Assembly: GCA_045837725.1 (NCBI GenBank)
Contig: JBEWZL010000149.1
Location: forward strand, 47,152 to 111,151
DNA from: Vermamoeba vermiformis
Taxonomy: Eukaryota > Tubulinea > Echinamoebida
DNA: 64,000 nucleotides
Reading direction: 5' to 3'
Part shown: positions 1-11,549 of the stretch, in pieces
Numbering within the stretch: position 1 is the first letter of the stretch
How the letters are laid out: each line of letters starts with the position of its first letter
Notes under the pieces: generated by a model
What the model saw: only the letters and a program-made list of their open reading frames with translations
The model's database searches: none
What the model was told of the DNA's origin: nothing
Position numbers and translations under genes: made by a program

Positions 1-182
1 TGGTTGTGGGTGGTCCAAACAATTATGAAAATTATGCCCAGGTCGCAACCATAAAAAAAAGGTACGCTGAGGTCGACTCCGTGTGTCTACAACATGAAAA
101 TTCGGCGACGGAAACTACCGACCCGTGCCGCGAGTTGTGGCCATTTTTTTGATTACCACCCTGCATCGATAAACCACAAACA

Positions 183-3100
183 ATGGTTGCAGATTGGAAG
201 CCCGAAAAAACCCACGCGTTACAGGAGGTTAAGATAACGCAAACGTTTGAACTTCCTGCTCAAACTATTTCGTCCGTGATCCATTCCCGTTCTGTTGACG
301 AATTGAAAGGGATCGGTGGACCGGATACAATAGCTGGTCTACTGCAGACGGATCTACAACATGGCATACCCTCGGCTGAAGCGACCAACGACTATGAGGA
401 GCGCATTCAAACGTAATTACACATTTTACCTCCAAACGTCACGTCAGATCTATTTATTGAAAATTGTAAAATTAATTACCCGGTTCTTATTATCTAATTG
501 TTCTTTATGGAAGCTACGGAAGGAACGTGTACCGTACGATCCCTCCCAAATCGATCTGGTTTTTGCTTTGGGATGCCTACAAAGATGTGATCAACATTGT
601 GTTCACCGTCGCTGCAGTTGTCTCTCTTGTTCTCGGCATTCTCATCGACAACCACGTTATTCCTTCGAACACTGAAGATGATACTGGCCCTCAGTGGGTT
701 GAAGGAGTCGCAATTATGGTTGTTGTGGTCATTATTGTGCTGGTCACGGTAAGCGCTTTGTATTTCATATCAAACTACAATATTGGTCTCATTTAATTTA
801 TTACAGTCTATTAACAACTGGAGTAAAGATCGCCAATTCCGAAAATTAAATGAAGCCCGAACGGATGTGCTCGTCAAAGTTGTGCGTGGAGGATTTGATT
901 CTGAAATACACGTGTCAAAGTTGCTTGTTGGAGATATCGCCAAGATCGAACAAGGCGATGCGATTCCTGCTGACGGCATTTACATATCGGGATTTAATTT
1001 AGTGATGGACGAATCCAGTATCACAGGTGAATCGGATGGGGTACCGAAATCAGAAGCCGCACCGTTTATAAGTATGACCTATCATATTGTTTCGAAGCTT
1101 GACTAATTTGGACTGTTTCCAGTTTCTGGAAGCTCGGTGACAGAAGGATCCGGTAAAATGTTGGTTATGCAAGTCGGTTCCCGTTCAGGTATTCATTAAA
1201 TTTTCATTGCATAACAAACATATTTACGATATAACCAGAATGGGGTGCTATGATGGAGGAGCTACAGCAAGAGGAAGAGGAAACGCCGCTCCAAGAAAAT
1301 TTGGAGAAACTTGCTCTCCTCATTGGTAAAATCGCTCTCATAGCTGCGTCTGTAGTATTCGTCGTACTGTTAGTATGGTGGATCGCTACCGAGGCTGCTC
1401 AGAAGCCATGGGAGTGGGGCAACATCGTTGACATCGTTGGCTTTTTCATCGTGTCAGGCAAGTTGTTTATAAATTATTCTTCTTATCTCAGCTCTAATAT
1501 TATAATATTAAATAGTCACTATTTTCGTTGTGGCCGTTCCCGAAGGTCTCCCTCTTGCCGTTACAATCAGTTTAGCGTACGACACCTCCGGCGTCAAAAA
1601 AATATTTTAAAATTAACAAATATTTATTTAGCTATTCTGTCGTGCAAATGCTCAAAGATAATAACCTGGTCAGACATCTTGCGGCATGCGAGACGATGGG
1701 AGAGGTTACTACGATTTGCTCCGATAAAACAGGAACTCTGACACAAAACAAAATGACAGTCGTAGAAGTAAGTGATTAAATTAAACTTAGTAGGCTCGTA
1801 TTAATATTGTCGGCAGGGCTATATAAGTGACCATCAGTTCAATGCTGAAGAGCGCTTGAATTTTCCTACAAAATCGCTCGATTGGTTTGTTTCCAGCGTT
1901 GCAGTCAATTCGAAGGCTCACATCAATCGCACTGATGAAGGTGTTGCGGAGTTCATTGGCAACAAGACAGAGTGTGCATTACTTCTGTTCAACGATGACA
2001 AACTTCATTACAATTACAAAGAAATTCGTGCTGCGCACGAGGTTATTGACTTGTAAGTTTATCTCCATTTAATGTATGAACGCCTTATTGATGTCGAATA
2101 GGTTCGACTTCTCGTCAGCGAGGAAAAGGATGACTACCGTTGCTAGACAATCAACATCACAGGCGACAGTTCTCTTTATGAAGGGAGCACCTGAAGTGAT
2201 CTTGGAACGAAGTTCGTTCTTTTATAATATGAACGGAGAGGTTCAAGAGATGAACAACGTGCACAGGAACAAATTCCAACAAGATGTAGATAATATGGCG
2301 AACAAAGGTAAGTCCAACAAGACCTCGTTCAAAGTTTGGTTTTAACACGTCTTGCAGCACTACGTACGCTAGCCATTGCAATGAAAGAGCTTCCTAATGG
2401 CTATAGCCGAGAGGGTGTTGATCTTAACGAGCTCGAATCGAATGTAGTACTTCTTGGCATTGTTGGCATTGAGGTAAAACCAGTCGTGTTGCTGTTACAA
2501 ATACGTTTTGCTGACCTTTCTTAGGATCCTCTTCGAGACGGAGTCACGCAGTCTATTACAGAATGTAAAGGTGCTGGTATCAATGTACGCATGGTTACCG
2601 GTGATAACGTCAAAACTGCTACCGAGATCGCGACCAGATGCGGAATTTTAACCGCTGAAGGTCTCGTGCTCGAAGGCCCTGAGTTTGAAAAGATGACAGA
2701 TCAAGAACTAGAGGAGTTGTTACCTCGTCTACAAGTTCTTGCAAGATCAAGACCCCATGATAAACTTCGATTAGTCCAACTGTAAGTCACATCCAAGTCG
2801 GAGTAGTGGAATTGGCTTACTAATCTTTCATTAGTCTCAAAGCAGCTGGTGAGATCGTCGCGGTGACCGGCGATGGTACCAACGATGCACTAGCGTTGAA
2901 TGAAGCAAATATTGGCCTAGCGATGGGTATCGCGGGTTCTTCTGTGGCCAAAGAAGCAGCCGACATTATCATTTTGGATGATAACTTCCTCTCAATCGTT
3001 AAAGCCGTTCTATGGGGCAGGTCTATCTACAACAATATTCAAAAGTTTTTACAGTTCCAGTTGACTGTGAACTTGGTACGTGCGATCTGGATGTGACTTT

Positions 3101-3920
3101 GACTCGATACTCATCTTCGCTATTATTAGTCTGCTTTAGTTGTTGCTGTAGTTGCTGCGTTATCGAATTACGGAACTCCCTTGAAGGCTCTACAGCTCTT
3201 ATGGGTCAACATGATTATGGACACTCTGGCTTCGTTAGCATTGTGCACTGAACGTCCGAATCCAGAGTTGTTGAATCAAAAACCATTCGGGTATGAATAT
3301 AACCGTACTATAATGAGCACGAATTAATAGTGTCGTATTTAGCAAGGACGGTTTGTTGTCTCGACGACTGTTGCGTAACGTTTTGTGCCAAGGACTTTAT
3401 CAAATCACGGTACTATTGATAATCCTTTATGCTGGTGATGCGATTTGGCATTTCAGTGTAAGTGCTGGGCTAGTTACCCATTGATATGACTAACGGTTGT
3501 GCACCTCAGAGCTACGGAGAGTGGGGCGTTGGAAATCCACGAGCAAGCTTGCACTACACTTTCTTGTTCAATACCTTCGTGTTCTTCCAAATATTCAACT
3601 TGTTGAACGCACGAAGAATTGGTGACGGTACGTAACGGCAGCCCTCGCGGAGTCTGATCTAATCTGGGTTTTTTTCTGCAGAGAAAAATGTTTTTGCTGG
3701 CATTACCAAGGACTGGGTCTTCTCTGCTATCCTCGTGGGCATTATTATCGTCCAAGTTCTCGTTGTTTCTTTCGGTGGTTTCGTGTTTATGACGAAGAGC
3801 TTGCCGTGGGATCTCTGGTTAATATCTATTGGAGTTGGTGCTATCTCCTTGCCCCTGAGATATTTATTCAACCTGATTCCGTTGTCTAGAACATCGGCAC
3901 GCGCCTATAGCCGACTCTAG
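183..3920 (+). CDS. P-type IIB (plasma-membrane-type) Ca2+ ATPase
   Basis: A spliced gene of more than ten exons encodes roughly 1,000 residues. It exports Ca2+ from the cytosol at the cost of ATP, at the plasma membrane or a vacuole. Seen in order: an N-terminal stretch; the first membrane pair; the actuator domain (SSITGESD, near 1010); the PEGLP transmembrane motif (near 1545); the phosphorylation site [12 protein letters not shown] (near 1720); the nucleotide-binding region (MKGAPEVIL); [10 protein letters not shown] (2591); the hinge [10 protein letters not shown] (2868), where most relatives have DAPAL; then [12 protein letters not shown] and the C-terminal membrane helices. The protein ends soon after the last helix, so the long C-terminal calmodulin-binding tail of animal PMCAs is absent, and no clear N-terminal substitute is visible. 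One intron (1458-1515) uses a GC donor. The start is the first ATG of the open first exon. Identity is secure; exact exon edges are inferred. Confidence 0.92.
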
Positions 3921-4194
3921 GATCGCTAGCGAATCTGCAATAAAAAGTTCGTACAGTGTTTCAGCGATTTCATCACGACTGCAGTCCTTAGTAATATTGC
4001 TTCTTCCTCCACTTGTGAAGAAAAATATTTTTTTTAGCAACGCATAAAATGTTATTATTATTATTGTTAATAAGACGCACAGGATTGGTGGGTATTTTTG
4101 TCTCGGCGAAATCTCGTCGTTATTAAGCGAAAACCAATTTACCTCAAGGCTACACTCACTCTTTTGTTTCTGGCCTGTAGTCCACAATACCACT

Positions 4195-6576
4195 ATGTTA
4201 AATTGGTTTAAGAAATTAAAGGTATCCTCGAAGCGCAGGCGCTCGGGTACATCAGCATCCGAGCAGAAAGAAACTGGAACGGAGCCAAATAATGCACAAA
4301 TAGTGGAAAATACAGAGCAAAAGCCACGTAAAACAAAAAGGTCAAATCAAAAGCAAGATCCAAGAGCAGGAAAGACCAGTCGAAAAAAGAGCAGGGTAAG
4401 TCCGCTTAATTAACCTACAAAAATAAGGACACGTCAAATAATAGCAATATTGATGTATTCTAATATATTGTCGGTTTAGTTTGATTTATCGTTTCAGGAG
4501 TAATTATTCAAATTTGCTATTCGTTTGACTTTTCAAATAAATTTTGGGCTAATTGCCTTATCACGGGGTCCCTTTGGCACAATTAATGAAATATAGAATC
4601 TATTTCCATATGAATATATTTTTGGATTTGTTATTTATAATTATACAAAGGACAAGCTCGATAACGCCGAGATTCAAAGTGGAAATCCGCAAAACGCCGG
4701 AGAATTTGAAATAGTGACGCAAATTGAAACCGTAAGTGTAAATGGCATACAAAATCATTATCAATGACACTGCAAATCAAAAAGTGAATCGATTAATTTA
4801 ATCCCAGCGTTTCTGATCACTTTTCGTTAAACAGGGTCTGCTCGATACTAAGCCAGAGATCAATGATGTAACACTTCCCTCACCTAAAGAACGTCTAGAC
4901 TTCGATACTTCAGCCGAAGAAAGACGCGAGGAGGCCTCTGCACAAGAGGAAGAACAATCGTCGACTAGCGAGGACGATTACGTCGTGGACTTCGATTTTA
5001 ACGACAGAATTGACGATGAAGTTGATTTTTCCTGTTTGTCTCCCGAAGAGATTGTTGTAGAGCAAGCTCGTCAGATCAAATCCGTCGCTGAAATTTTGGA
5101 TATCTCCGAAGCCGTAGCCGGCAATTTATTGCGACACTATCGATGGAAGAAAGAAGTTTTGCTCACTAAGTAAGAATTTATCGAAATTTGTCTTTTAATT
5201 CGAATGAATTCAAATTAATTAATTCTCGATTAGGTATTTCGAAGATCCGGCAACAGTTTGGAAAGAGAGCGGCATTCCTAAGCCCGAGAAGCCAAAGAAG
5301 GCCAAGACTAAGCGCTCAAAGTCAAAGAAGTTGAATGCTTCAGCTTCCGCCAGCAAAGTCGGCATGTGCTCTATTTGCGGTGACGAAAAGGACTTTCAAA
5401 GTGAATGCACCGCTTTATCCTGCGACCACTGCTTCTGTAATGAGTGCTGGGAGAGCTATTTGACCATGAAGATCCAAGAAGGTCAAGTTAACAAAATTAC
5501 GTGCCCTGCTGTCTCGTGCAAAGTGCTTATTGGCGAGGAACAAGTTAAGAAGTTGGTCGTCGGTGACGTTTACGACAAATACGTGCGCTTCATCACAAAG
5601 TCTTTCGTGGAGGACAATTCTCAAGTTAGCTGGTGCCCTGCTCCTGGTAAGCTTTAACGATAAACAGTGACACAGACGCAGATCTAACTGCTTTTCGTGA
5701 ACAGGTTGTGGCAATGCTATCACAGCAGACATGATCAGCGGCAAGGTAGTCAAGTGCAGCTGCGGTTACAGATTTTGCTTCACTTGCCATCGTGAGGCAC
5801 ATGCTCCAGTTACTTGCCAACAAGTTGCTGAATGGGAGCGCAAGTGCAAAGACGATAGCGAGACATCGCACTGGATTGGCGCTAACACCAAAGACTGTCC
5901 CAAATGCAGCGTGAGCGTCGAGAAGAACGGTGGTTGCAATCACATGGTGTGCCGCCAATGCACACACGAATGGTGCTGGTTGTGTAACAAGCCTTGGAAG
6001 GGTCACAACGACTTCTACACGTGCAACCGATACGCCAAGACTCAGAAGAAGCTCAATGCTGCCAACAAGAAGAAAAAGAAGAGCAAGATCATCAAGGAAG
6101 AGGAGGAACGCGAACAAAAGCGTATTGCTCTGGAGCGATATCTGCACTACTTTGAGCGATTCGTTAATCACGATAACGCTAGCAAGCTCGAGAAGCAGAC
6201 TAAAGAGAAGGCCTACAAGAAGATGGAGGCTCTTCAATCAGAGGAGTCGACAAGGGCCGAGGTTCAGTTCATCGAGAAGGGCACCAATGTGCTGCTCGAG
6301 TGCCACAACGCGCTTAAATACAGTTACGTCTACGCTTACTTCCTGAGCGAAGACGCGCCCGAGAAGCCGTTGTTTAACTTCTTCCAAGAAGAACTCGAAA
6401 AGACAACCGAACAACTTGCTGAGATCTTGGAGTCTCCGTCGACCATGATGCGCAAGACAGAGGCTGTTGATGTTACCAAACTGGCCAAGATTAAGCGAGA
6501 CAACCTTCTTAACGGCGTTGAGAATGCTTTTGTAAACGCTAAAATCGCAACGCAGATGGCCGAAGACTCTAACTGA
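4195..6576 (+). CDS. RBR-type E3 ubiquitin ligase, Ariadne family
   Basis: This ligase passes ubiquitin from an E2 onto its own catalytic cysteine and then to a substrate. Domains in order: a basic Lys/Arg-rich N-terminus (4195-4395, first exon); an acidic Glu/Asp segment; a UBA-like helical region (SVAEILDISEAVAGNLLRHY, near 5080); RING1 (CSICGDEKDFQSECTALSC, near 5365); the in-between-RING domain (CSCGYRFCFTCHREAH); RING2 (CPKCSVSVEKNGGCNHMVC), whose GGC cysteine is the expected catalytic residue; and a long helical C-terminus matching the Ariadne domain. All expected zinc ligands are visible. The first intron is long (4396-4650); later ones are short. The last 850 bases (5731 on) are a single exon. 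The basic N-terminal extension is unlike animal ARIH1 and may be a nuclear-targeting tail (inference). Confidence 0.92.
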
Positions 6577-6899
6577 GTACTTCGCGCGCTGAAAATGTAA
6601 TTTAGTAAAACTGATCAGCCATGTAACATAGTTGTAAAATAAAGTGGAAAACCCATTCAACGACTTCTCTTCCTGGCCAGAAAACACAAATTCCAAAAAG
6701 AGAAAGTACGAAAAAATTAATGCAGCGCGCCAGAAAGTTTTGATTTGTTGCTTATTCTTATTATTTCGAAACTACAGAGGGGCAATTCAGCAACTAATTA
6801 TCATTGGACGTTGCTTCATTTATTGCTTTCGGTGCTAATACAAAGATCCTTCGTTGGGTCACCGTCGAACATTTGGTGAAGAGGAAAGGTCGATAAATA
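6577..6899. other. Intergenic, 3' UTR and upstream region
   Basis: This gap holds the 3' end of the ubiquitin-ligase transcript, with an AATAAA-type signal near 6638, followed by the presumed promoter and 5' UTR of the next gene. I see no RNA gene or repeat. Confidence 0.5.
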
Positions 6900-9800
6900 A
6901 TGTCGAGCAGCCCATCTAGCGGATCTCCAAGCATTGGTACGAAAAACCACAACATCCGATCTGTACCGAAAAATTCAATTTGGTCACAAATTGCTTTTAC
7001 GAAGTGGGAATAGCGAATATATATTGGGAAAATTATTTTTCTATTTTTTTAAACCTTTACTAACATCAAATCGAAACAGCTCGGCGAGGAATTTTTATTG
7101 GCCGAGATCGGGCGCCTTCGAAGGAAAAAGTTGGAGAACAATTAAATAGCCAAGTATCAACCGGCGACCAACTCCATGGAGTTTTAGAATATAATAGTCA
7201 AAATGCTAATGTCCCAAGTCCAAAGTTCAATAACCCCATCCCAACACCACCAAAAAGAACGGCGGCTGTATCAGAACTTACACCCGCTAACGCCAAGCGC
7301 ATAACCGCCGCTAACCCTAAAAGTTTGCCGAGAATCACATCTCGCGGGTACGCCAAACCTTTGCCAAAATTGATGCCGACGATAAGAGCCGGTCAAGTAG
7401 CAGAGTCAAAAGGACAAGATACTGCGCTCAACAACAATAATGCTTTGCCAAGCGCACCAAATGTAGCAGCAACTCAAGAGCCAAAATTCCCCCCAGTACC
7501 CCCAAGAACGGCTATTTCAAAGCAGCAAAGCAACGGTTCGAGCATCCCTCAACCGCCAAAACGAGCTATATCTGTCGGTCCGAAATTGGCCACAGTGAAC
7601 CAAACGAGGACGACACCATCAACGCCTTCAGCAAGACCTACCAGCGCACAAGTCACAGTTCAAAGAGAGATTTCTCGTGATGCTTCCTTGGTTACAGCAA
7701 GTCCCAAAAAAGGGATGGCACAGGCGCAAGGTTCGAAGCGATCGCAGGAGGGGACAGTCGCTCAGAACAGTCCTGGTTTTACCAACCACGCGGAGCAGAC
7801 GGATCCGTCTGGGTGTCTTCCTGCCATAACTAAAAGGCCCGTAGGTGAGATCACGCCCTCAAACACGAACCAGCGGAGACCAATTACACAAAACGTCACC
7901 AACGAAGCTGCGAAAAAAACATCGAATGAACACCGACGCGCGATATCTTCGTACAACCCCACAAATGGAGTAAGAAAATCTTCCCGAGAGCAATCATTGT
8001 CTTTAAGGTCACAAGGCACAGGTTCAACGAATCAGTCAAATTCTACTGGCAAGAGAACATCAAAAGACTTGTCAGTGAACCAGAGTGGACGAGGAGTGAC
8101 AAACGCAGCAACACCTTCTCCTGCACAACGCGAAACAACGGCAATTGGAGCAAACGGCAAGATACCACCTTCTTTCACAAAGACCACAGCAAGCACGCCT
8201 AAAAAAGCGGAAGTCAGCAGCGCTCCTCAAGTGCACAGCTCGTCACCTCAGCCAGGTAATCTAAAACAATCAGCGGTACCGAAGTTAGCCCTTGGAACAA
8301 TCTCTAGCGCGCAGCCTGAAATTACAAGCGATCCACACCGACTAGTAGAACCAGTAGTTCCGAAGCCTCAAGCACCAAACACAGCGAGAGATAGAGTCAG
8401 AACTCAGTTTTTGGATGACAAACCCGTTGTGATGGAAGCCAAGCCAAAGCCGATGCTCAGCACGTTCACAGGAAGCAACCTAAGTAGCACGATCAACACA
8501 ACCCCAAAGAAACCACCACCTCCGAGATCGGCAACAGTGTCTGGATTGAAAACTCGAATAGGAGTCGCATCGCCAAAGAGTTAGTTGACAGACTATTTTA
8601 ACCTACGTATTGACCGCCTGTTATTACAGAAGCAACGATAGGGCTTTCAAAACAGGAGCCAAAGGGTAAGTTGATGATGATGCCCCAAGTGAAAAGCAAA
8701 TTATAACGTAAGTAGTTTTGCCAACGAAACTGCGCAAGAGAACTTTCAGCGTTTCGAAAAAGAAATCAAAGAAGGTCGTGCTGACGAGCGTAGTTTCAAA
8801 TAACACTCAACAACGAATGTAAGTATCATAGCTTTATAATATTAACGCTAATCGATCACTTTTAGCACGGCGTTGTCTCCTCGAGGAATTTTAGTTTCAA
8901 ACCAAAATTTTACGAATTCAGTTACATTAACAACCGTGAACAATGTAAGAGCTCGACATTAATCTAATCGCAATGAAGACGTAATAATGACGATTTTAGA
9001 ATGAAAGCAAAGTAATGGATAATTTATCGATGTTGCTTGGTTGGGCTTTATATCATTCGCAGTTGTATTGTCTGTACGCCAACGGATCTGTTGTCTTGAA
9101 CGACGTAGTCGAAAAAGTGTCGGTCATAAGGTTTGCCTTCATATTAAAATTACTTCATGGCTAACTTTATAAAGGTTGTACATCCCTTCAATGCGACCAG
9201 TCATAGGAAGTCAACAAGGGTAAGCTAGTAGCGTTATCAGTACCGAATAGCTAACGAAGTTATACCAGAGAACCAAAAAAAATTCAAAATTGCGTCTTGA
9301 TGGCGACTGAACATCATCTGTTAGCTGTCGTCAATTTAGTAGCAGGTAAAGGACATTCGAATGTACGCCAAAGCCACAGACAATTACAACGTTATTTTCT
9401 CAGATTCTCACCACACGTTCATTTGTTGGAATGCTGCACGATTAGGCGGCAAGCCCGATGTTTTTGAATTGGATTTGAAGTATGATAACAAACCCTTTTA
9501 TCCGCAGCATAACAGATGCTCAATGGACGTACGTATTAATATTTTAGTAATAAGATGAGACTTACGGTTACATTAGGGCAACATCGTCGCATTGAGCTCC
9601 GGCGAAATAGTACTAGTGTTTCTGTACAATGTTGAAAAGGCGCCCAAACAGTTGTGTGAACTGAACATCAAAGGCGGATCTGTGTTCAAAGCTTGGCATT
9701 TAGGTACGTTCTGAAACATATCTCGCGATATCATACTAAAATAGCAAACACAGTAGATGTGTCGATTGACGGGACTGTCAAGCCAATCCAAGTGGGCGGT

Positions 9801-10335
9801 CACGTAGTCGATTCAGTGCTAATTTGTGGCGATAATGAAGGCAAAGTGAGTGTGCTGGATACGTTTGGACGTCAGTTGTGCTCGGGGACTTTGCCACGAC
9901 AATCGAGTCACGAGGTTAGTATTAAGTGAAAGAGCGATTATGACACGTCAAGTTTGACACTTACCTTTGACATGGCAGACGTCTTCATCAAAAATTTTAT
10001 CACCACGTGCTTCGCCGGCCAAGAAGACAACCGCTTCGCAGAAAGTTACTTGTTTTCATATCGTGCGGAACACGCGCATGCTTTTTGCGGGGCACGAAGA
10101 CGGTACAGTGAGTCTATGGCTGTTGGATCAAGTGGAAGGAAGTTGTATCCTGAGCCCTCTTAAGGCCTACAATATGCATGGCCCTATTCAAGATTTGTGC
10201 ATTGACTATAAGGCCCTAAATAACCCTGGCTCACATTTGTTGATCTCGATCAGAAAATCAGCCAGCGAGCCTCCTTCGGTATTGTTCTTGGAGCTGCCTA
10301 AATTCTTGCGAGAAATTGTACAAAGTAATTTATAA
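6900..10335 (+). CDS. Ser/Thr/Pro-rich protein with WD40-like C-terminal region
   Basis: I did not recognise a named family. The ATG at 6900 opens a 37-base exon; an intron (6937-7079) leads into a long exon (7080-8579) with about 500 residues of disordered Ser/Thr/Pro/Lys sequence, including PPVPPRTA and repeated TTPKKPPPP-like patches. A TAG at 8582 would end the protein there. A 50-base GT-AG intron beginning at 8580 removes that stop and keeps the frame open through about seven short exons. Those encode beta-propeller-like sequence such as FAGHEDGTVSLWLLD and CGDNEGKVSVLDTFG, typical of WD40 repeats, ending at 10335. All junction phases agree, so I call one gene; two genes split near 8584 is the alternative. 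The layout suggests a disordered scaffold plus a propeller, perhaps cytoskeletal or trafficking-related (inference). Confidence 0.65.
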
Positions 10336-10476
10336 TATTAGAGTGTAATAGTAATCAAAGCTATTTTAGATCATTTCACTGAAATTTGTTAGTTTGTGAC
10401 AAAACTTTTCAATTTGAAAACAAGCAAATTTGTCAATTTTAGTGTAATCGACAGCATATAATATTATTTTTAAATC

Positions 10477-11405
10477 ATGGCTGTAAGGAGAGGAGCGCGA
10501 AACGTTATTCAATGGCTGAGAGACGATCATAAACAATTAGATCACGCTTTCAAAATGTCAGTAACTGGATACTTTGATAGTTTAGCATAAGTACTGATAA
10601 TTGAACATTGAATAGGCTTGCATTGCGCGAATATCGCGAGGATCATTACGAAGTGAAAAAGAAAGAGCTGATCCGCGCTCTGACGGCGCATAATGCCTTT
10701 GAAGAATCAGTAGGTGCTTATTAATAACAGGCAATAATATATATTTAATATTCGCTTTTGCAGCATTTAATGCCAAAATTTAAGTCGCATTTTCTTGTCA
10801 ACTTTGATCAGCTCAAAAAAGATTACTTGGACCAACATATCGATCTCGATAAGTCGTAAGTACAGTAATCATATATGGAGTAGAATAACAAAGTGATATC
10901 AGAAATTATGGTGATTGTGATAATAATTACAGATGTCGATAATTATTTTGCTAACTGGCACTGATTTTGACTGCATTTACAGTGTTAAAGAATTTGAGAA
11001 GGTTAAAATAACAGATAATACATATCCTGTGAAGATAAATGATCTCTATGCAAAGTTCAAGGTACATCTACAAATCCGCTATTTCTAAAATCCTAATGAT
11101 TGGTTTAGACGCACACGGAAGAAGAAGAATTTCTATATTCAAAAATAGAAGAAAATTTTACGCCTGAAGAGCTGGATGCGCTCTGTGATGAATTTGAGAG
11201 ATCAGGTAAATTGATCTGGCTTAGAATTATTTTGAATGACAAATAATATTATCGTAATTAAATTAATATATTGATTATAGTGCATTTAATGCCTACGCAC
11301 CCTCACACAAAAGTTCCAGGCGAGATTCGGGCGACTGCGCTTGGCGCGAACGTTTTGGGCTTGTATGACAAGCTATCTGATAAGTTTAAGAAAATGATAC
11401 AATAA
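10477..11405 (+). CDS. Hemerythrin-like (HHE) cation-binding protein
   Basis: A small protein of about 190 residues in six or so exons, starting MAVRRGARNVIQWLRDDHK. The likely di-iron ligands can be seen in order: DDHKQLDH in helix 1, HNAFEESH in helix 2, DQHIDLDK in helix 3, and a Glu/His-rich stretch THTEEEEFLYSKIEE in helix 4. These match the HHE pattern of hemerythrin-like domains, followed by an MPTHPHTKVPG segment seen near the C-terminus of many eukaryotic members. Such proteins bind oxygen, nitric oxide or iron; the role here is not evident. No signal peptide is present, so it is probably cytosolic. It lies 140 bases downstream of the WD40-like gene on the same strand. Confidence 0.8.
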
Positions 11406-11549
11406 TGTAATAAATACATAGTTATACGGCCGTATTGTGGTTGTTCAGGGGTAAACAGTTGAAAAAAAGGCGATCTATTCGTGTTTCTACTTTCTTATTG
11501 TCCAGACCACAAGTGACCTATAATAATCGAATAGTAACAACTTATAATC

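Noticed and set aside
5626-6237. 203-residue minus-strand open frame opposite the RBR gene
   Set aside because: It is the antisense shadow of the RBR coding exon, with no family resemblance.
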